This document shows, piece after piece, positions 9,706 to 18,678 of a DNA stretch of 64,000 nucleotides. Both the position numbers and the translations under genes were made by a program. The notes under the pieces were generated by a model that saw nothing but the letters and a program-made list of their open reading frames with translations, did no database searches and had not been told where the DNA came from. Source of the stretch: Sphingomonadales bacterium (GTDB lineage: Bacteria; Pseudomonadota; Alphaproteobacteria; Sphingomonadales; Sphingomonadaceae); contig JADKHG010000014.1 of the NCBI GenBank assembly GCA_016721875.1, forward strand, positions 1 through 64,000. The letters are read 5' to 3'. Every line of letters starts with the position of its first letter. Position 1 is the stretch's first letter.

Positions 9706-10107
9706 TCAAGATTGCGATTGGCGGTTGTTGTGAATGCGGCGGACACCCTGACCAAATGTCTCGGTTCCAAAATTCAAAATCAGCCCGCTGGGCTGATTGA
9801 GCAACTTCACATAGGTTTGGGCTTGGCGAATATGGACACCAGCAAGCTTTTCCAGCGCCTTAATCTCAACAACACGCCAGCCATTAACGAACAGATCGAC
9901 GCGGTACGCGTCATAAAATTCCACACCATCTATCGTGATGTTCACCGGCATTTGCCGGGCGACTTGAAAGCCAATGCGTTTCAAACGGCTCGCCAAAATC
10001 GTTTCGTACACAGATTCCAGCAGCCCCGGCCCCAGTTCCTTGTGCAAGTGAAATCCCGCATCAATGACTTGGGATATATGTTGCTCTTGCGCCTGATTTT
10101 TCGTCAA
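9706..10107 (-). CDS. GxxExxY protein (PD-(D/E)XK nuclease fold)
   Basis: A 133-residue member of the GxxExxY/PDDEXK_3 family, predicted to adopt a restriction-endonuclease-like fold; no member function is firmly known to me. The name motif is GLLESVYE, with Glu31. The putative nuclease core follows as YRVDL (Asp71) and EIKALE (Glu81, Lys83). A TTG start at 10107 is preferred because GAAGGAG, supplied by the inverted repeat itself, lies eight bases upstream. An alternative GTG at 10161 would add residues encoded by the repeat (QKEEGNKEEG). The stop abuts the left repeat, so the gene fills the space between the repeats exactly. Confidence 0.8.
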   Translation of the reverse strand: MTKNQAQEQHISQVIDAGFHLHKELGPGLLESVYETILASRLKRIGFQVARQMPVNITIDGVEFYDAYRVDLFVNGWRVVEIKALEKLAGVHIRQAQTYVKLLNQPSGLILNFGTETFGQGVRRIHNNRQSQS

Positions 10108-10115
10108 TTCACAAT

Positions 10116-10161
10116 CTCCTTCTTCCTTATTTCCTTCTTCCTTCTGAGGAAAAATTGGCAC
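10116..10161 (-). repeat. Right inverted repeat of GxxExxY unit
   Basis: The mirror copy of the left arm: 10116-10155 is the exact reverse complement of 9666-9705, and TGGCAC closes it at 10161. It contains the Shine-Dalgarno sequence of the enclosed gene. Confidence 0.9.
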
Positions 10162-10263
10162 ATTCGCGCAAAGCAGCCAAACCCGGCAATTGCCTAGGCA
10201 AATAGATGTGGAAAACGGCCCCTAAAGCTTGGGTTTCTGCTGGCCATCCCCTATGGTCGCACG

Positions 10264-12807
10264 ATGAGCGACAGCAACGAAGAACGCACCGGCGACAGCG
10301 CCGCCAATCCCAACCAGAATGAATATGGTGCCGACAGCATCAAGGTGCTGAAGGGCCTCGATGCCGTGCGTAAGCGGCCGGGCATGTATATCGGCGACAC
10401 CGACGATGGATCGGGCCTGCATCACATGGTGTTCGAGGTGTCGGACAACGCGATTGACGAGGCGCTCGCGGGGCATTGCGATCTTGTACTGATCGAGCTC
10501 AACCCAGATGGATCGGTTTCGGTCGAGGACAATGGCCGCGGAATTCCGACGGGCATGCACAAGGAAGAAGGCGTCTCTGCCGCAGAGGTCATCATGACCC
10601 AGCTGCACGCCGGCGGGAAGTTCGAGAATACCAGCGATGATAATGCGTATAAGGTCTCGGGCGGTCTTCACGGCGTGGGTGTTTCGGTGGTTAACGCACT
10701 GTCCGAATTCCTCGAACTCACCATCTGGCGCGAAGGCAAAGAGCATTGGATGCGCTTTGAGCATGGCGATGCCGTCGCGCCGCTGATCGTCAAATGTGAT
10801 GCGCCGGTGGTCGATGGTAAGCCCAAAAAGGGCACGCGCGTCACCTTCATGGCATCGACCGATACGTTCAAGAACGTCACTGAATTTGATTTCGACAAGC
10901 TCGAACATCGTTATCGCGAGCTTGCCTTCCTGAATTCAGGCGTGCGCATCCTGTTGCGTGACAAGCGCCATGCCGATGTCAAGGAGCACGATCTTTACTA
11001 TGAAGGCGGCATCGCGGCTTTCGTAAAATATCTGGATCGCAACAAAGCAGCGATCATTCCCGAACCAATTGCGATTTCGTCTGAACGCGACGGTATTGGC
11101 ATCGATGTCGCGCTGGAATGGAACGATTCCTATTACGAAAACGTCCTCTGCTTCACCAACAACATCCCGCAGCGCGATGGCGGCACGCACCTCGCTGCCT
11201 TCCGCGCGGCGCTGACCCGCACGATCAACAATTATGGCGAGAAGTCGGGTATCCTGAAAAAGGAGCGCGTTTCGCTGACCGGTGAGGATATGCGCGAAGG
11301 CTTGACCGCGATTGTGTCGGTCAAACTGCCCGATCCCAAATTTTCGTCACAGACCAAGGATAAGCTGGTTTCGTCCGAAGTGCGCCAGCCGCTTGAAAGC
11401 CTGATGGCGGACAAAATGGTCGAATGGCTTGAGGAAAATCCGGGCCATGCCAAGACACTGATCTCCAAGATCATCGACGCAGCCGCCGCGCGGGAAGCGG
11501 CGCGAAAGGCGCGCGAAGCGAGCCGAAAATCGGTGATGGGCATCGCCTCGCTCCCCGGCAAACTCGCTGATTGTCAGGAAAAAGACCCGAGTAAATCAGA
11601 ACTCTTCCTGGTTGAAGGCGATTCGGCAGGCGGCTCGGCCAAACAGGGCCGCGACCGCCATTATCAGGCAATCCTGCCATTGAAGGGCAAGATCCTGAAC
11701 GTCGAGCGCGCGCGTTTTGACCGGGTGATTGGCTCGAAGGAAGTCGGCACGTTGATCCAGGCAATGGGCACTGGCATCCGCGACGATTTCAACCTTGAAA
11801 AGCTGCGCTATCACAAGATTGTGATCATGACCGACGCTGATGTCGACGGCAGCCATATCCGCACGCTTTTGCTCACCTTCTTCTACCGGCAGATGAAGCC
11901 GATCATCGAGGCTGGGCATCTCTACATCGCGCAGCCGCCGCTGTATAAAGTCGCAAAAGGCCGCAACGAACTCTATCTGAAAGACGATACCGCGCTCGAC
12001 AATTATCTTGTCGACGCCGGAATTGGCGGAATGATGTTGGAAGGTGCCGCTGGACAGCGCAGCGGCAATGATCTGACGGCGCTGGTTGAACATTCACGGC
12101 GGATGCGCAGCCTGATGGCTTATGTCCCGCGCCGCTATGATCCGACGATCATCGAAGGATTGGCGCTGAACGGCGCTTTGGCTCCAGAACTGGACGGGGC
12201 GGAACGCGAGGCTGCTGTTGCAAAAGCCGTTGCATGGATGGACGCACAAGACAGCGAAAGCGTGTGGACAGGCCGCGTTGCTGAAGAAGGTGGCTATCAT
12301 TTTGAGAAACGCTGGCGCGGGGTTTCAGACCACCACATCATCGAACGCAGTTTCCTGATCAGTGCAGAGGCGCGCAAATTGCACCGGCTGGCGATGGAGG
12401 AGGCCGAAAGCTATCTGACGCCGGCTCGGTTGGTCAAATCGGCAGCAGCACCCGTTGAGCCCGAACCGGAAACCGAAACCGCCGAGGGTGAAGAGGTGCA
12501 AAGCCCGGCTGCGCGCAAAGCGAGTGCGGACAAGTCGATCACCCGCCCGTCCGAACTGCTCGATGCAATATTGGCGGCTGGCCGCAAGGGTCTGTCGATT
12601 TCGCGTTATAAGGGTCTTGGCGAAATGAACGCCGAACAGCTTTGGGAAACGACCCTCGACCCCAACCACCGCTCGTTGCTACAAGTAACAATTGAGGATA
12701 CGCAGGAAGAAGGCGAGATTTTCGAGAAGCTTATGGGCGATGTCGTCGAACCACGGCGCGACTTCATTCAGGAAAATGCTTTGAACGTGGCCAATCTCGA
12801 CGTCTGA
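10264..12807 (+). CDS. gyrB: DNA gyrase subunit B
   Basis: An 847-residue ATPase/TOPRIM subunit of DNA gyrase, which introduces negative supercoils together with GyrA. The GHKL ATPase has KRPGMYIGD, EVSDNAIDEA, DNGRGIP and GGLHGVGVSVVNALS. The TOPRIM domain has EGDSAGG (451-457) and DADVDGSH (from Asp524). The C-terminal GLGEMN..QLWETT region is intact. Between TOPRIM and the tail is a Pro/Glu/Ala-rich stretch around residues 722-755 (PVEPEPETETAEGEE) that makes it longer than the E. coli enzyme; similar inserts are usual in this order. It has its own promoter space after the GxxExxY unit. Confidence 0.97.
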   Translation: MSDSNEERTGDSAANPNQNEYGADSIKVLKGLDAVRKRPGMYIGDTDDGSGLHHMVFEVSDNAIDEALAGHCDLVLIELNPDGSVSVEDNGRGIPTGMHKEEGVSAAEVIMTQLHAGGKFENTSDDNAYKVSGGLHGVGVSVVNALSEFLELTIWREGKEHWMRFEHGDAVAPLIVKCDAPVVDGKPKKGTRVTFMASTDTFKNVTEFDFDKLEHRYRELAFLNSGVRILLRDKRHADVKEHDLYYEGGIAAFVKYLDRNKAAIIPEPIAISSERDGIGIDVALEWNDSYYENVLCFTNNIPQRDGGTHLAAFRAALTRTINNYGEKSGILKKERVSLTGEDMREGLTAIVSVKLPDPKFSSQTKDKLVSSEVRQPLESLMADKMVEWLEENPGHAKTLISKIIDAAAAREAARKAREASRKSVMGIASLPGKLADCQEKDPSKSELFLVEGDSAGGSAKQGRDRHYQAILPLKGKILNVERARFDRVIGSKEVGTLIQAMGTGIRDDFNLEKLRYHKIVIMTDADVDGSHIRTLLLTFFYRQMKPIIEAGHLYIAQPPLYKVAKGRNELYLKDDTALDNYLVDAGIGGMMLEGAAGQRSGNDLTALVEHSRRMRSLMAYVPRRYDPTIIEGLALNGALAPELDGAEREAAVAKAVAWMDAQDSESVWTGRVAEEGGYHFEKRWRGVSDHHIIERSFLISAEARKLHRLAMEEAESYLTPARLVKSAAAPVEPEPETETAEGEEVQSPAARKASADKSITRPSELLDAILAAGRKGLSISRYKGLGEMNAEQLWETTLDPNHRSLLQVTIEDTQEEGEIFEKLMGDVVEPRRDFIQENALNVANLDV

Positions 12808-12923
12808 CCAGTTGCCGCAGGTGCGATAAACGCAAGTGTCGAAAATGCAGCGTTGACAGCTTGGTGATAAGGACAGACCATCCCGCATAAATGCCATCAG
12901 GCACAGGTGCGGGAAGGACATAT

Positions 12924-13982
12924 ATGGCTCGGTTGAAGACAGCTTTATTGGCGGCAGCCTTTGCCGTGAGCGGCATCGTGCCGTTGGCGGCACCGCTTTC
13001 AGCAAAAGGCGAGACGGTAGCCGCGCCCTATGTGCGCCCCGATGTACAGAATTTCCTGAAAATGATGCAAAGCCGAGCGCGTCCGCCGATGACCGACGAA
13101 GGCGTCAAGCAGATGCGCAAAATCCCGCCCGAAATGATGGCGCAGATGATGTCCGTCATCGAAGCACCTTTGGGAGCGCTTGCGGTAGACAAGACGCTGA
13201 CCATGCCCGGGCCGGGTGGACCGATCGAATTGCGTCTGTTCGACGCGCGTGCCGAAAGGCCTGCTGGCCCCGTGTTGGTCTTTTATCATGGCGGCGGTTT
13301 CATTTCCGGCGGCATTGTCACCCACGCACCGCTGGCGGCGGAAATGGCGCGGCAGATTGATATTCCAGTGGTATCGGTCGAATATCGGCTGTCGCCGGAA
13401 AATAAATTTCCTGCTGCTCCTGACGATGCCGAGGCCGCTGCGCGCTGGATTGCCAGCAATGGCGCAGCGATGGGACGCGAATTTGATGGGCTGATCCTGT
13501 CTGGCGACAGCGCTGGCGGTACGTTGACACTGGTAACCGCGCTGGCGCTGCGCGACAAACCGGCAAGCGTGCCGTTGCGGATGATGATTCCCCTCTATCC
13601 GATGACCGATGCAACCAAAGCCTATCCGTCTTCCATCGCTTTTTCCGATGGTTATGGGCTATCGACCAAGGATATGGTCTATTATGGCAAGGCCTATGCT
13701 GCCGACTTGAAAAACCCGCGGCACACAACGCTATATCGCGATCTAACAGGATTACCGCCGACGGTATTGGTAACCGCCGCACTCGATCCACTGCGCGATG
13801 GCGGGCGGGCATTCGCTGCGAAATTGATCCAGACGGGTACCCCCGTCGCCTATTATGAGGCGCAAGGCAATATCCACGGCTTTGCCACCTACCGGCGCGG
13901 CATCCCCTCATCACAGGGCGATCTCGACAAGGTGCTGGCGATGGCCAAGGCAATGCTGGAAAAGGTTAGTGCCAAACCCTGA
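12924..13982 (+). CDS. Exported alpha/beta hydrolase of the HSL (fold-3) family
   Basis: A 352-residue esterase/lipase-like hydrolase with a signal peptide (MARLKTALLAAAFAVSG, cleavage near LSAKG). HGGG (122-125) forms the oxyanion hole of the hormone-sensitive-lipase family. The nucleophile is Ser196 in GDSAGG. The acid and base residues lie in ALDPLRDGG and NIHGFATY. The ATG at 12924 has SD GGAAGGA. Substrate unknown; short-chain esters are usual for the family. It follows gyrB after 116 bases and ends before a strong bidirectional terminator. Confidence 0.87.
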   Translation: MARLKTALLAAAFAVSGIVPLAAPLSAKGETVAAPYVRPDVQNFLKMMQSRARPPMTDEGVKQMRKIPPEMMAQMMSVIEAPLGALAVDKTLTMPGPGGPIELRLFDARAERPAGPVLVFYHGGGFISGGIVTHAPLAAEMARQIDIPVVSVEYRLSPENKFPAAPDDAEAAARWIASNGAAMGREFDGLILSGDSAGGTLTLVTALALRDKPASVPLRMMIPLYPMTDATKAYPSSIAFSDGYGLSTKDMVYYGKAYAADLKNPRHTTLYRDLTGLPPTVLVTAALDPLRDGGRAFAAKLIQTGTPVAYYEAQGNIHGFATYRRGIPSSQGDLDKVLAMAKAMLEKVSAKP

Positions 13983-14044
13983 TATGGGATGCTGAAGTCA
14001 AAACAACATCATCGGTTCGCTGAATTGTCCTCAGCCGAACAAAA

Positions 14045-14075
14045 AAGGGGCCGGAAAAACCGGCCCCTTCTTTTT
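14045..14075. terminator. Bidirectional rho-independent terminator
   Basis: A ten-base perfect stem (AAGGGGCCGG / CCGGCCCCTT) with an AAAAA loop, flanked by A-run and T-run on the two sides. It lies between the convergent esterase and TonB-receptor genes, so it can serve both. Confidence 0.85.
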
Positions 14076-14089
14076 CTTCGTGACGAAAC

Positions 14090-16804
14090 TCAGAACTTGC
14101 CGCGTAGCGTGACACCGTAGGTGCGAGGTTCGGCAAGGAATTGCGAGAAGATCTGGCGACCGTCGGGATATTGCGGATCGACAAAAGGAGCACCTGCGCC
14201 ACCCGCTTGGAAGGGGGTGTTGAAGGCGACCTGCGAATAGGCCTTGTTGAAGATATTCTGTCCCCAGAATTCCACAGCCCATTTGTCGTCGGCACCGCGT
14301 ACACCGATACGCGCGTTGAACACGGCGAAACCATCCTGTTCCTTTTGCGGGAACAGGTCAGAGCCGGTGTTATAATCGCCGGTCATACGGCCATCGAGGT
14401 AGAACAGCCCGGTCATGCCATTGCCGCCAATCGGCGGGGTCCAGGTGATCGAGCCTGTTGCCACGACTTCGGGTGCGTTCGACATATTGTCACCGGGCAG
14501 CTTGCGCAGCGCGGGGTCGAGCGGCGCACCCGCTTTGTTGCCGACCAGATTGGCATTATATTTGGTTTCAGCCCAGGTTAGACCTGCCGACATGCGGAAA
14601 TAGGAGGACGGCGACAAGACGGCCTCCAGTTCGACACCCTTGGAACGCACACCATAAGTGACATCGTTGGCGGCACAGGCACCGGTCGTGGCGCTGGTGT
14701 CACGATCCGCTCCAGCGAGGCTGGCCGAGCAACCATTGACCGTCTGCACCAAGAAGACCGTGCCGTTGAAGGTGTTCAGCTGGAAATTCTGGAAATCCTG
14801 CTGGAACGCCGCAACGCTCAGGCTGAATGGGCCAGTCGCATATTTGGCGCCCAATTCCATCGAATCGACGATTTCGGAATCGAACCGCAGATTGCCGACA
14901 AGCGCTTGCGCTCCACCGGTGGTGGCCGCAAACGGAAGTGTGGGAGCCTTCAGCGCCGAACGGTCGAGGTTGAAGCCGCCAGCCTTATAACCGCGCGAAT
15001 AGCTGGCATAGAGCATCAGGTCATCATTAGGCTTGTACGACAGGATGCCGGTTCCGCTGAATTCATCTTCGCTCTTGCGGTCGTTGATCGACACGCCGTT
15101 GAGCTCTGCGGTCGAATTGCCCTGACACGACAGGCCGATTATGCCGCCAACAGTTGCCGCCAAAGAGGTCGAAAGCAACGGTGTCAACGCGGCCTGGTTT
15201 GCGGTGCAGACGGTGTTGTCGTTGCCGAAGGTCGCGTTGAACCGCTTGCGTTCGTTGGTGTAACGCAGACCCAAGGTCAGATCGAGCTTGTCAGTGATAT
15301 GGACAATATTGTGGGTGAACAATGCCCAGTTGCGGCTGCTCTGGTTATATTGGTCGATCGTAGAGCCAACATTGTTCATGCCGTCGAGGCGCATGATCGC
15401 AGCCCAGACGGTTGGCGAAGCTGCACCGAAAGCCGCAGGCTGCGCAGCCGCACAGCCCGGCGTCGTTGGCGAATAAAGCCCAGCAAGGCCACCGCCTGAA
15501 ATGATACGGCACGTTGCAAAGCGGCCATATTGGCTACCAAAACGCAGATTGTCTCGAAGGGTCAGCTTTTCATCGGCAAAAAAGCCGCCGACGAGCCAGT
15601 CGAGCTTGCCGTCAAAGGCCTCTCCCTGCAAACGCAGTTCCTGACTGAAGGTCTTGAACTGGCGGTAGGCATCATCGCTGGGTGTGCGATACAGGATATC
15701 GACCGCGCTATAGTCGGTATCCGACCCCTGGCCGCTACGATACTTGCGATAACCGGTAATTGAGGTCAGCTTTGCACCGCCCAGATCATAGTCGATCTGC
15801 GCCGAGATACCGCCATCGGTGGTCTTGCCGGCAAAGCTGCGACCGACCGAAGAAGAAATCTCCCGCGTATAGCCGGGGTTGAATGCCGCCAGCGGCTGTC
15901 CGAGATCGCGCAACACATTGATGATATTGTTGCCGTTGGGCAGCGTCGCGCCGATCCCAGGAGTGTTCAGATTGCCGATATATTCGTTGACCGACGAATC
16001 GACATAAATCGCGCCGCAGCATTTTTCGGTACGGCGAGTGTAATCGCCGATCAGGCGGACCGAAACCACATCGCTGGGTTCCCAAAGCAATTGCCCGCGC
16101 AGGAAATAACGGTCGCGGTCATTGACGTCGGTGTTGTTGGCGGCGTCATTGTAGAAGCCGTCACGCTTGACATAAACACCGTCCAGACGAGCGGCGAGGG
16201 TTTCCGCGAGCGGGCCGGTAACGCTGCCCGAGACGCGCATGAAATCGTAATTGCCATAGGTGATTTCGCCGGTCGCGCCAAAATTGAATGACGGCTTTTT
16301 GGAGAAAATGCTGATCAGACCTGCCGAGGCGTTGCGTCCGCCGAGCGTCCCTTGTGGACCACGCAGCACTTCGACGCGGTCGAGTTCGCCAAGTTCGTTA
16401 AGGCCGATGCCCGAACGCGAGCGATAGACGCCGTCGATGAACACCGCAACCGAGCTTTCCAGACCCGGATTGTCGCCAACGGTGCCAATACCGCGAATAC
16501 GCGCAGAGCCATTCGCTTCCGAACCCGTAGAAGACACGAGTAGCGAAGGGGCAACCTGATTGAGCTGGCGGATATCGTTGGCTCCGCTGTTCTGCATGAC
16601 ATCGGCACTGACTGCCGAAACAGCAACGGGCACTTCGGACAATGCCTGAGCACGACCCTGTGCGACAACGACGATTTCGGTGCTTTCAGCTGCGGCTTCG
16701 TCTTCGGCGGCTTCCTGTGCGAAAGCAGTGGACGACAGCATCAGCGCGCTGACGCTCGCGGAAAGCGCAAGCAAATGGTGACCGCGACAACGGGATTTGG
16801 GCAT
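14090..16804 (-). CDS. TonB-dependent outer-membrane receptor
   Basis: A 904-residue receptor: signal peptide (MPKSRCRGHHLLALSASVSA...AFA), plug domain beginning EIVVVAQGRAQALSEVPVAV with DGVYRSRSG and VEVLRGPQGTLGGRNAS, then a 22-strand barrel ending in the aromatic YGVTLRGKF. The TonB box is probably the EIVVVA segment. It belongs to the catch-all sphingomonad TonB receptor class, so the ligand is unknown. The exported amidohydrolase directly upstream on the same strand may act on the same substrate. An 8-base inverted repeat lies upstream at 16858-16885. The reading frame is uninterrupted. Confidence 0.92.
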   Translation of the reverse strand: MPKSRCRGHHLLALSASVSALMLSSTAFAQEAAEDEAAAESTEIVVVAQGRAQALSEVPVAVSAVSADVMQNSGANDIRQLNQVAPSLLVSSTGSEANGSARIRGIGTVGDNPGLESSVAVFIDGVYRSRSGIGLNELGELDRVEVLRGPQGTLGGRNASAGLISIFSKKPSFNFGATGEITYGNYDFMRVSGSVTGPLAETLAARLDGVYVKRDGFYNDAANNTDVNDRDRYFLRGQLLWEPSDVVSVRLIGDYTRRTEKCCGAIYVDSSVNEYIGNLNTPGIGATLPNGNNIINVLRDLGQPLAAFNPGYTREISSSVGRSFAGKTTDGGISAQIDYDLGGAKLTSITGYRKYRSGQGSDTDYSAVDILYRTPSDDAYRQFKTFSQELRLQGEAFDGKLDWLVGGFFADEKLTLRDNLRFGSQYGRFATCRIISGGGLAGLYSPTTPGCAAAQPAAFGAASPTVWAAIMRLDGMNNVGSTIDQYNQSSRNWALFTHNIVHITDKLDLTLGLRYTNERKRFNATFGNDNTVCTANQAALTPLLSTSLAATVGGIIGLSCQGNSTAELNGVSINDRKSEDEFSGTGILSYKPNDDLMLYASYSRGYKAGGFNLDRSALKAPTLPFAATTGGAQALVGNLRFDSEIVDSMELGAKYATGPFSLSVAAFQQDFQNFQLNTFNGTVFLVQTVNGCSASLAGADRDTSATTGACAANDVTYGVRSKGVELEAVLSPSSYFRMSAGLTWAETKYNANLVGNKAGAPLDPALRKLPGDNMSNAPEVVATGSITWTPPIGGNGMTGLFYLDGRMTGDYNTGSDLFPQKEQDGFAVFNARIGVRGADDKWAVEFWGQNIFNKAYSQVAFNTPFQAGGAGAPFVDPQYPDGRQIFSQFLAEPRTYGVTLRGKF

Positions 16805-16857
16805 CTAAACTCTCCTGTTCACTCTTATGGTGAGGCATTAAGCTAGGACAGTTCTCC

Positions 16858-16885
16858 AAATAGGTCACGCGGGTAAAACCTATTT
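16858..16885. promoter_or_regulatory. Inverted repeat upstream of TonB receptor
   Basis: Arms AAATAGGT and ACCTATTT separated by 12 bases, 54 bases before the receptor ATG in the gap between the receptor and amidohydrolase genes. It could be an operator; it has no recognised family match. Confidence 0.35.
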
Positions 16886-16980
16886 TTGAGCGAAAATCGC
16901 AGACTGCGGCAAATCTGCAACAATTGGCAGACATATATGCGACAATGATGTCGGATTGGAATCGGTTCCAATTCTCCGCA

Positions 16981-18678
16981 CTATTTAGCGGCTCTCGCCC
17001 GTTGATCGGTCTTGAGCGGCGCTTGTGCCGCCCCTTTATAGGCGCGTTGCCCGCCCACCCATGTTTCTTCGACAATGGTGTTCCTGATCTGTGAAGGCGA
17101 TGACAGCATCGGGTCAGTGTCAATAAGGATGAAATCAGCGCGCAGCCCCGGCTGCAACGCCCCGACTTTGGTTTCGGCAAAAGACGCGCGCGCCGCACCG
17201 CTGGTATAGGCGGCGAGTGCCGCTTCGCGCGTGATCCGTTCAGCGGGAAGCCAGCCGCCAAAGGGTTGCCCTTTCTCATCTTCGCGACTGATCGCGGCCG
17301 CCAGACCGGCAAAAGGATCGGGCAATTCAACCGGTGCGTCCGACCCGAATGCCAGACGCCCGCCGGCTTTCAATATCGAATTCCACGCATAGGCACCTGC
17401 CAGCCGGTCCGGCCCCAGCCGTGCCTCTGCCATCAAACGATCAGACGTCTGGTGCACCGGTTGCATCGAGGCGATGATGCCATGCTTTGCCAGCCTTGGA
17501 ATATCAGCCGGGTCAACGATCTGGACATGCTCGATACGCCATCGGCGATCCTGCGGATAGGTGTCGGCCAATTCCTCAACTGCGCTGATCGCGTCGTCAT
17601 TGGCCGCATCGCCAATGGCGTGGACCGCAGTCTGGAACCCGTCCATCGCCGCACGCACCATCAGGTTGCGCAACTGGGCGTTAGCAAGAAAGGGCAGGCC
17701 GAATTGGCCTGGTGCATCGGCATAAGGTTTTTTGAGCCAGGCCCCCCGGCTTCCAAGCGCGCCATCCAGATAGAGCTTCACCCCGCCCATGCGCAACCGG
17801 TCGCCATAGAGCCACGGCGTCGGTTTTGGCCCCGCAATCGCGACCATATTGTCGACGCCACCCGCATAAGAAAAGATGCGCATGGTCAGCCAGCCTTCGT
17901 CACCAGCGCGGCGGAAGCTCTGCCATTCGTCGATGGTTGTTCCCATATCAGCAACCGCCGTTACCCCGCGCGCGTGCAATGCCTTTTGCGCTTCACCCAG
18001 GGCGACATCGCGTTCGGCAGCCCTTGGTGCGGGCACATGGCGATCGACCAATTCCATCGCGCCATCGACAAACAGTCCGCTGGGCTTGCCGCCGACTGCC
18101 TCGATCCGGCCGCCGGGGGGAGATTTTGTTGCTGGCACTATGCCTGCAAGCTCCATCGCCTTGCTGTTCGCCCAACCGGCATGGCCATCAATGCGCTGCA
18201 GCCAAACGGGGCGGTCCGGCACGGCGCTGTCGAGCTCGGCAGCGGTTGGGAAACGCCCAAGGCCCCATTTCTCCTGATTCCAGCCGCGCCCTATAATCCA
18301 GCGGCGTTCGGGATGTTTGGCGGCATAGTCGCGAATTGCCGAAAGCGCCTCGTCCAGCGATGTCGTGTTGGCCAGATCAAGGGTCATCGCGGTGAAGCCC
18401 AGCGCGTGTACATGGGCGTGCGCGTCGATCAGCCCGGGCAGCATTGTCATCCCGCGCCCGTCCATGCGGAAATCGAGCTGCTTGGGCGGCTTGTCTTTCG
18501 CAGTCAGCAATTGTGCGACTTTGCCCTCCCGGTCGATCAGCAACCCGCGAAAGCGAACCACCTTACCTTCGGCATCCAGGGTGATGCCGTTGACATTATC
18601 AACCAGCCCATCGGCCAGTGCCGCCGAAGCGCCAGCGACCATCGCCAGAGCCGCAACCCATGCGCTTGCAATCTTCAT
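16981..18678 (-). CDS. Exported metal-dependent amidohydrolase (YtcJ-like)
   Basis: A 565-residue Amidohydrolase_3 family enzyme with a signal peptide cleaved near ASAALADG. The metal site HxH is His87/His89 in LIDAHAHVH. Further ligand regions appear as QTAVHAIGDAAND, IEHVQIV and FGSDAPVE. The C-terminus has the usual GLRADFILIDTDP strand. Substrate unknown; relatives hydrolyse amides or N-acyl compounds. It overlaps the preceding dehydrogenase gene by four bases and lies upstream of a TonB receptor on the same strand, suggesting an uptake-and-hydrolysis unit. Confidence 0.85.
   Translation of the reverse strand: MKIASAWVAALAMVAGASAALADGLVDNVNGITLDAEGKVVRFRGLLIDREGKVAQLLTAKDKPPKQLDFRMDGRGMTMLPGLIDAHAHVHALGFTAMTLDLANTTSLDEALSAIRDYAAKHPERRWIIGRGWNQEKWGLGRFPTAAELDSAVPDRPVWLQRIDGHAGWANSKAMELAGIVPATKSPPGGRIEAVGGKPSGLFVDGAMELVDRHVPAPRAAERDVALGEAQKALHARGVTAVADMGTTIDEWQSFRRAGDEGWLTMRIFSYAGGVDNMVAIAGPKPTPWLYGDRLRMGGVKLYLDGALGSRGAWLKKPYADAPGQFGLPFLANAQLRNLMVRAAMDGFQTAVHAIGDAANDDAISAVEELADTYPQDRRWRIEHVQIVDPADIPRLAKHGIIASMQPVHQTSDRLMAEARLGPDRLAGAYAWNSILKAGGRLAFGSDAPVELPDPFAGLAAAISREDEKGQPFGGWLPAERITREAALAAYTSGAARASFAETKVGALQPGLRADFILIDTDPMLSSPSQIRNTIVEETWVGGQRAYKGAAQAPLKTDQRARAAK

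Larger units (their letters stand above)
9659..10161. mobile_element. About 500-bp inverted-repeat unit carrying a GxxExxY gene
   Basis: A compact unit bounded by long inverted repeats (left 9659-9705, right 10116-10161) that encloses one short gene on the minus strand. There is no transposase in it. The arms match over 40 bases without mismatch, and the match continues outwards to GTGCCA with one extra base on the left. I see no clear target-site duplication. Related gene-less palindromes occur at 47370, 55262 and 55658. Calling it mobile is an inference from the repeats. Confidence 0.5.

Noticed and set aside
8163..9800. Long plus-strand open frame antisense to the acyl-CoA ligase
   Set aside because: It mirrors a gene with clear ANL motifs on the minus strand, has no domain or SD, and runs into a repeat. 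It is a GC-rich shadow frame.
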